Source: Falsiroseomonas sp046052145 (lineage in GTDB: Bacteria; Pseudomonadota; Alphaproteobacteria; Acetobacterales; Acetobacteraceae). From it: a DNA stretch of 64,000 bases. How positions within the stretch are numbered: position 1 is the stretch's first letter; every line of letters starts with the position of its first letter. The notes under the pieces were generated by a model, which was given only the letters and a program-made list of their open reading frames with translations, was not told the DNA's origin and did not search any database. Of the stretch, positions 59,305-64,000 are shown piece by piece. The position numbers and the translations under genes were made by a program. The stretch lies in assembly GCA_046052145.1 (NCBI GenBank), contig JBJOMW010000005.1:1-64000 (forward strand), given 5' to 3'.

Positions 59305-60228
59305 ATGAGGCAGGCAATCGGCACTCTCTTGGCACGGATGGGTCGCGCCAGCGGCACCGTCGCGATGGCGTTCGCCCTGCTGGCGCTCGGCGCCGGCGCG
59401 GCGCTTGCGCAGCAGGCGCCGATGGTCGGCGCGCCCGTCCCCTGGGGGATGGGGCTGCAGGCCTCGGGCGGGCCGATCAAGGACGCGATCTCGTCCTTCA
59501 ACACCCTGGTCTTCTGGCTGATGGTGGCGGTCACGATCTTCGTGTTCCTGCTGCTGGTCTATGTGGTCTGGCGCTTCCGCGCCTCGGCCAACCCGAACCC
59601 GAGCCAGACCAGCCACAACACCGTGCTCGAGATCGCCTGGACGGTCGTGCCGGTGCTGATCCTGCTGGTGATCGCGATCCCCTCCTTCCGGCTGATCTAC
59701 TACCAGGACCGGGCGGTGGATGCGGACATGACGATCAATGTCCAGGGCCGGCAGTGGTACTGGCACTACGCCTACCCCGACCATGGCAGCTTCACCTTCG
59801 ACAGCTACCCGGTGGCGAATGAGGATATCCGCCCGGCGAATGGCCAGATCCGCGGCCTGTCGGTGGACAACCCGCTGGTCATCCCGGTGGGCGCCAATAT
59901 CCGCATCCTGACCACCGGCCAGGACGTGATCCACAGCTTCTTCGTGCCCTCGCTCGGCGTGCAGAAGTACACGATCCCCGGCCGCACGCTGGAGACCTGG
60001 ATCCGCGCCGACCGCCCGGGCGTCTATTACGGCCAGTGCAACCAGATCTGCGGCGTGAATCACTGGTTCATGCCGATCGAAGTGCGCGCCGTCCCGCGGG
60101 AGGAGTTCAACGCCTGGGCCGCCCAGGCACGGACCCGCTTCGCGGAAGGCCTGCCGCCCGCCCATCCGGCCGAGATCGCGACCGCCGCGGCTCCCGCCTC
60201 CACCACCCTCGCCGAGGCGCGCCGCTAA
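59305..60228 (+). CDS. coxB: Cytochrome c oxidase subunit II
   Basis: 307 aa. Signal peptide (ALLALGAGAALAQQ), two transmembrane helices (TLVFWLMVAVTIFVFLLLVY and VVPVLILLVIAIPSF), then the periplasmic cupredoxin domain. CuA ligands are visible: His in DVIHSFFVPS, Cys-x3-Cys in GQCNQICGVNH with His and then Met in HWFMPIEV. QWYWHYAYPD is the electron-entry aromatic region. First gene of the cox cluster. ATG 59305 has CAGGATG context and fits the signal peptide. Confidence 0.97.
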   Translation: MRQAIGTLLARMGRASGTVAMAFALLALGAGAALAQQAPMVGAPVPWGMGLQASGGPIKDAISSFNTLVFWLMVAVTIFVFLLLVYVVWRFRASANPNPSQTSHNTVLEIAWTVVPVLILLVIAIPSFRLIYYQDRAVDADMTINVQGRQWYWHYAYPDHGSFTFDSYPVANEDIRPANGQIRGLSVDNPLVIPVGANIRILTTGQDVIHSFFVPSLGVQKYTIPGRTLETWIRADRPGVYYGQCNQICGVNHWFMPIEVRAVPREEFNAWAAQARTRFAEGLPPAHPAEIATAAAPASTTLAEARR

Positions 60229-60265
60229 GGCGCCGCCCAGAACCGCAAGGATCGGACACAGACCG

Positions 60266-61858
60266 ATGGCGAACGCCACTCACGCTGACCACGACCACCA
60301 CGACCACAAGCCGTCCTTCGTGAACCGGTGGCTGTTCTCCACCAACCACAAGGACATCGGCACGCTCTACATCATCTTCTCGCTGGTCGCCGCGATCATC
60401 GGCATCGGCCTGTCGCTGCTGATGCGCATGGAGCTGCAGCAGCCGGGGATGCAGATCTTCGCCGATGGCCAGATGTGGAATGCCTATGTCTCGGCGCATG
60501 GCCTGATCATGGTGTTCTTCGTGGTCATGCCGGCGCTGATCGGCGGCTTCGGCAACTGGTTCGTGCCGATCCAGATCGGCGCGCCGGACATGGCCTTCCC
60601 GCGCATGAACAACATCAGCTTCTGGCTGCTGGTGCCGGCCTTCCTGATGATGGCGGCCTCGCTGTTCGTGGGCGAGGGCCCGGGCGGCGGCTGGACGATC
60701 TATCCGCCGCTGACGGACAACACCTATCACCCGTCCATGGCGATGGACCTCGCGCTGTTCGCGCTGCACCTGGCGGGTGCGAGCTCGATCCTCGGTGCGG
60801 CGAACTTCATCACGACCATCCTGAACATGCGCGCGCCGGGCATGACGCTGCACAAGATGCCGCTCTTCGTGTGGTCGATGCTGGTCACCGCCTTCCTGCT
60901 GCTGCTGGCGGTGCCGGTGCTGGCGGGTGCGATCACCATGCTGATCACCGACCGCAACTTCGGCACGGCCTTCTTCGACCCGGCCGGCGGCGGCGACCCG
61001 GTGCTGTTCCAGCACCTGTTCTGGTTCTTCGGCCACCCCGAAGTGTACATCATGATCCTGCCGGCCTTCGGCATCGTCTCGCACATCGTCAGCACCTTCT
61101 CGAAGAAGCCTGTCTTCGGCTACCTCGGCATGGCCTATGCGATGGTCGCCATCGGCGTCGTCGGCTTCATCGTGTGGGCGCACCACATGTTCACCTCCGG
61201 CATCGATGTGGACACGCGCGCCTACTTCATGGCGGCCACGATGGTCATCGCGGTGCCGACGGGCGTGAAGATCTTCTCCTGGATCGCCACGATGTGGGGC
61301 GGCTCGCTCCGCTTCGAGACGCCGATGCTGTTTTCCATCGGCTTCATCTTCCTCTTCACCGTCGGCGGCGTGACGGGCGTTGTGCTGGCGAATGCCGGCA
61401 TCACCCAGATCCTGCACAACACCTATTACGTGGTGGGCCACTTCCACTACGTGCTGAGCCTCGGCGCGGTGTTCGGCATCTACGCCGGCATCTACTACTG
61501 GCTCGGCAAGATGTCGGGCCGCCAGTATCCGGAGCGCCTCGGCCAGATCCACTTCTGGCTGACCTTCGTCGGCGTGAACCTGACCTTCTTCCCGATGCAC
61601 TTCCTGGGCAACCAGGGCATGCCGCGCCGCTACCCGGACTATCCGGAGGCCTTCGCGGGCTGGAACCTGATCGCCTCGGTCGGGTCCTACATCTCGGTCG
61701 CGTCCTTCCTGTTCTTCTTCTACGTGCTCTACGTGACCTTCGCGAAGGGCGCGAAGGCGGCCGACAATCCCTGGGGCGAGGGTGCGACCACGCTCGAGTG
61801 GCAGGTCTCCTCCCCGCCGCCCTTCCACACCTTCGACGAACTGCCGCGCATCCGCTGA
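60266..61858 (+). CDS. coxA: Cytochrome c oxidase subunit I
   Basis: 530 aa, twelve transmembrane helices. A His-rich start (HADHDHHDHK) precedes FVNRWLFSTNHKDIGTLYII. Heme and CuB ligands: His in AHGLIMVFF, HPEVYIMILP (His-Tyr cross-link), HHMFTSG, and HFHYVLSLGA. These are typical of aa3-type oxidase; GHPEVY and TNHKDIGTLY are invariant. 37 nt after coxB. Confidence 0.98.
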   Translation: MANATHADHDHHDHKPSFVNRWLFSTNHKDIGTLYIIFSLVAAIIGIGLSLLMRMELQQPGMQIFADGQMWNAYVSAHGLIMVFFVVMPALIGGFGNWFVPIQIGAPDMAFPRMNNISFWLLVPAFLMMAASLFVGEGPGGGWTIYPPLTDNTYHPSMAMDLALFALHLAGASSILGAANFITTILNMRAPGMTLHKMPLFVWSMLVTAFLLLLAVPVLAGAITMLITDRNFGTAFFDPAGGGDPVLFQHLFWFFGHPEVYIMILPAFGIVSHIVSTFSKKPVFGYLGMAYAMVAIGVVGFIVWAHHMFTSGIDVDTRAYFMAATMVIAVPTGVKIFSWIATMWGGSLRFETPMLFSIGFIFLFTVGGVTGVVLANAGITQILHNTYYVVGHFHYVLSLGAVFGIYAGIYYWLGKMSGRQYPERLGQIHFWLTFVGVNLTFFPMHFLGNQGMPRRYPDYPEAFAGWNLIASVGSYISVASFLFFFYVLYVTFAKGAKAADNPWGEGATTLEWQVSSPPPFHTFDELPRIR

Positions 61859-61918
61859 ATGCGCGGCGGCACGGCAACGCCGCGGGTCCTCTGACCCAAT
61901 CCTGAGGGGCACGCCAGC

Positions 61919-62866
61919 ATGAGCGGCGCGACCATCGAGAAGGGGGGGGCGCAAGCCCCCCTCGCCACATCGGCGGATCTCTCCGAGGTCCGAGACTGGA
62001 TCGCGCTGCTCAAGCCGCGCGTTATGACGCTCGTCGTCTATTCCGGCCTGATCGGGATGTTGGTCGCGCCCGCGCCGATCCATCCGGTGCTGGGGCTCAC
62101 CGCGATACTCTGCATCGCGGTCGCCGCCGGCGCGGCGGGTGCGATCAACATGTGGTACGACCGCGACATTGATGCGGTGATGCGCCGCACCCAGCGCCGC
62201 CCGATCCCGGCCGGGCGCATCGCGCCGGAAGCGGCACTCGGCTTCGGCCTCTTCCTCTCCGTCTTCTCGGTCGCGCTCATGGGGCTCGCGACCAATTGGG
62301 TGGCGGCAGGTTGGCTCGCCTTCTCCATCTTCTTCTACGTCGTGATCTACACGATGTGGCTGAAGCGCCGCACGCCGCAGAACATCGTCATCGGCGGCGC
62401 CGCCGGCGCCTTCCCGCCGCTGATCGGCTGGGCGGCCGCAACCGGCGATGTCACGCTCGTGCCGGTCATCCTCTTCGCCATCATCTTCATGTGGACCCCG
62501 CCGCATTTCTGGGCGCTGAGTCTCTGGGCGCATGGCGACTATGCGCGGGCCAAGGTGCCGATGCTGCCCGTGACGCATGGCGCGCGCGAAACCCGCCGAC
62601 AGGTGATCGTTTACACCGTCGCGCTCTTTCCGGTGGCTCTGGCGCCCTGGCTGGTCGGCTTCGCAGGCCTGCTTTACGCGGCCAGCGCGGTGCTGCTCGG
62701 CGGCATCTTCCTGGTCCATGCCTGGCGCGTGCTGCGTGAGGCGCAGGATGCGGAAGGCCGCAGCCTTGCGAACGACGCGGCGGCGCGGGCCACCTTCCGC
62801 TTCTCGCTGTATTACCTTTTCGCGCTGTTCGGCGCGCTCGCCCTCGACAAGGCTCTCCTCCCATGA
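61919..62866 (+). CDS. ctaB: Protoheme IX farnesyltransferase (heme O synthase)
   Basis: 315 aa UbiA-family prenyltransferase with about eight or nine helices. The Asp-rich motif NMWYDRDIDAVMRRTQRRPI and the second segment ARAKVPMLPVTHGARETRRQ are typical; WTPPHFWALSLW is a CtaB signature. It adds the farnesyl group to heme b for heme O and heme A. It overlaps the next small gene by 4 nt (ATGA). Confidence 0.97.
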   Translation: MSGATIEKGGAQAPLATSADLSEVRDWIALLKPRVMTLVVYSGLIGMLVAPAPIHPVLGLTAILCIAVAAGAAGAINMWYDRDIDAVMRRTQRRPIPAGRIAPEAALGFGLFLSVFSVALMGLATNWVAAGWLAFSIFFYVVIYTMWLKRRTPQNIVIGGAAGAFPPLIGWAAATGDVTLVPVILFAIIFMWTPPHFWALSLWAHGDYARAKVPMLPVTHGARETRRQVIVYTVALFPVALAPWLVGFAGLLYAASAVLLGGIFLVHAWRVLREAQDAEGRSLANDAAARATFRFSLYYLFALFGALALDKALLP

Positions 62867-63000
62867 CCCCCGAGGAACGCACCGCTTTCGACAAGCGCCG
62901 CCGCGCGCGGAACTGGGCGATCATGCTGACGCTGATCGGCCTGGTGCTGCTGTTCTACTTCATCGCCATGGCGCGCATTCCGCGCGCGATCATGGGCTAG
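62863..63000 (+). CDS. 45-aa membrane protein of cox cluster (CoxF-like position)
   Basis: MTPEERTAFDKRRRARNWAI then one transmembrane helix (LTLIGLVLLFYFIAMAR) and a short end. Its ATG overlaps the ctaB stop (ATGA), and ctaG starts 13 nt after its stop. Small proteins with such a charged start and one helix are common at this place between ctaB and ctaG in alphaproteobacteria. It is likely an oxidase accessory protein; role not proven. Confidence 0.8.
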   Translation: MTPEERTAFDKRRRARNWAIMLTLIGLVLLFYFIAMARIPRAIMG

Positions 63001-63013
63001 GCGGGAGGGCCGG

Positions 63014-63637
63014 ATGGACGCCGCGCGCCGCGAACAGCTGGCCAAGCGTAACCGCCGCGTGGCGGGGGGCGCCTTCGCGCTGGTGTTCACGATGGTCGGC
63101 GTCTCCTTCGCGGCGGTGCCGCTCTATGACTGGTTCTGCCGCGTCACGGGCTTCAACGGCACGCCGATGATCGGCCAGCGCGCGCCTGCAACGCCCGGCG
63201 AATTCGTCGTCACGGTCCGCTTCAACGCCAACACCCAGCCCCAGCTGCCCTGGCGATTCGAGCCCGCCCAGCCCGCCGTGCAGCTGCGCGTCGGCGAGGA
63301 AGGGATGGGCTTCTACACCGCCCGCAACCTCTCCGACCGTCCGGCGACCGGCGTCTCTACCTACAATGTGACGCCTGAGGTGGTGGGGAAGTACTTCCAC
63401 AAGGTCGCCTGCTTCTGCTTCGAGGAGCAGACGCTCCAGCCCGGTCAGCAGGTGGACATGCCGCTCGCTTTCTGGGTGGACCCGCGCATCGCGGAAGATC
63501 CGAACACGCGCGGCATCCGCACCATCACGGTGAACTACACCTTCCACCGCAGCCTGCATGACGCCGAGCGCAGTGGCGCGCTGGCCAATGCCGGCCCGCA
63601 TGTCGGGCGTCGGGAGGCGCCCACCGCCACGCGGTGA
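63014..63637 (+). CDS. ctaG: Cytochrome c oxidase assembly protein CtaG (Cox11)
   Basis: 207 aa. One N-terminal transmembrane helix (RRVAGGAFALVFTMVGVSFA), then a periplasmic Ig-like domain with the copper site CFCF in HKVACFCFEEQTLQPGQQVD. VPLYDWFCRVTGFNGTP is the family start. It delivers copper to CuB of subunit I. Located between the small gene and coxC. Confidence 0.97.
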   Translation: MDAARREQLAKRNRRVAGGAFALVFTMVGVSFAAVPLYDWFCRVTGFNGTPMIGQRAPATPGEFVVTVRFNANTQPQLPWRFEPAQPAVQLRVGEEGMGFYTARNLSDRPATGVSTYNVTPEVVGKYFHKVACFCFEEQTLQPGQQVDMPLAFWVDPRIAEDPNTRGIRTITVNYTFHRSLHDAERSGALANAGPHVGRREAPTATR

Positions 63638-63734
63638 AGCTGCGGCGCGGGCTTGATCCGCGGCGGCTTTTCCGGGATTGATCAACCACGAAGGGCAGGG
63701 GCGCCAAGCCCCGCCGAGACCACCAGGACGAGCG

Positions 63735-64000
63735 ATGGCAAGCCAGAGCGAAACGGGCGGCAGCCCCTACAAGCACCCCTACCATTTGGTGGATCCGTCC
63801 CCCTGGCCGCTGCTGTCGGCCTTCGCGGGCGGCGCGTTGGTGCTCGGCATCGTCTTCATCGCGCACAACAATTCCTGGTGGCTTGCGGGCCTCGGCCTGT
63901 TCGCGACGCTCGCCTGCATGTTCGGCTGGTGGCGCGATGTGCTGAAGGAAAGCCGCATCCCCGGCCTGCACACGCCGGTGGTCCGCCTTGGCCTGCGCTA
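63735..64000 (+). CDS. coxC: Cytochrome c oxidase subunit III, partial
   Basis: First 88 residues before the window edge: MASQSETGGSPYKHPYHLVD, PSPWPLLSAFAGGALVLGIV, then WWRDVLKESRIPGLHTPVVR. KHPYHLVDPSPWP and WWRDV..E...GLHT are subunit III signatures. It completes the core oxidase with coxA and coxB. The 3' end lies outside. Confidence 0.95.
   Translation, partial: MASQSETGGSPYKHPYHLVDPSPWPLLSAFAGGALVLGIVFIAHNNSWWLAGLGLFATLACMFGWWRDVLKESRIPGLHTPVVRLGLR

Noticed and set aside
60107..62719. 870-codon minus-strand frame
   Set aside because: Antisense to coxA and ctaB, which are fully conserved.

Overview
The window is high-GC DNA with the gene content of an alphaproteobacterium. I infer Rhodospirillales, most likely Acetobacteraceae (Roseomonas-like). 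The reasons are the order rplM-rpsI-[island]-argC, the block aminotransferase-hom-glpX-recJ, ispH-thrB-rnhA, a Bug-type solute-binding protein, a class I PHA synthase, a PmtA-type lipid methyltransferase and an aa3 oxidase cluster. No rRNA, tRNA or CRISPR array was recognised.

Layout. 0.1-5.6 kb: an SDR-fold protein without catalytic residues, then a cyanate module (binding protein, permease, ATPase, cyanase cynS) and an aspartate dehydrogenase. 5.6-5.8 kb: a large palindromic element whose relative lies at 42.7 kb. 5.8-8.7 kb: an amidohydrolase and an IlvD/Edd dehydratase on the minus strand. 8.9-9.9 kb: rplM-rpsI. 9.87-19.39 kb: a genomic island that ends inside the 3' end of rpsI and leaves a copy of the rpsI tail next to argC. 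19.5-26.6 kb: argC, a gamma-type carbonic anhydrase, three paralogous lipoproteins around a Bug protein gene, phaC and a proline-rich lipoprotein. 26.6-32.3 kb: aminotransferase, hom, glpX, recJ. 32.4-42.7 kb: small membrane proteins, a luciferase-like oxidoreductase, a deaminase, a GST, a DUF445 protein, a metal ABC transporter without its binding protein, a UPF0114 protein, RidA, a K+-channel-like protein and a sugar epimerase/aminotransferase pair. 42.9-47.6 kb: gcvT-gcvH-gcvP behind a tandem glycine riboswitch. 47.8-54.5 kb: a lipoprotein, ispH-thrB-rnhA, a small phasin-like protein, a peroxiredoxin, an AlgH-family protein, a DMT transporter and pmtA. 54.4-59.1 kb: a complete metal ABC operon divergent from a SmtB/ArsR repressor. 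59.3-64 kb: the cytochrome c oxidase cluster coxB-coxA-ctaB-small ORF-ctaG-coxC, cut by the window edge.

The most unusual region is the island. It encodes a tyrosine integrase, a serine recombinase, a ribbon-helix-helix protein inside a run of overlapping tiny genes, about 0.8 kb of hairpin-rich non-coding DNA, and a minus-strand set of unfamiliar genes. That set ends in a truncated RFC/T4-gp44-like clamp-loader ATPase overlapping a DUF3102-like gene. Two copies of one promoter-like module (10-bp dyad, 9-bp spacer, then a possible 11-residue leader peptide) lie upstream of two of its transcription units. Together these look like a small, coordinately regulated integrative element (satellite, ICE remnant or cargo island) that I cannot match to a named system.
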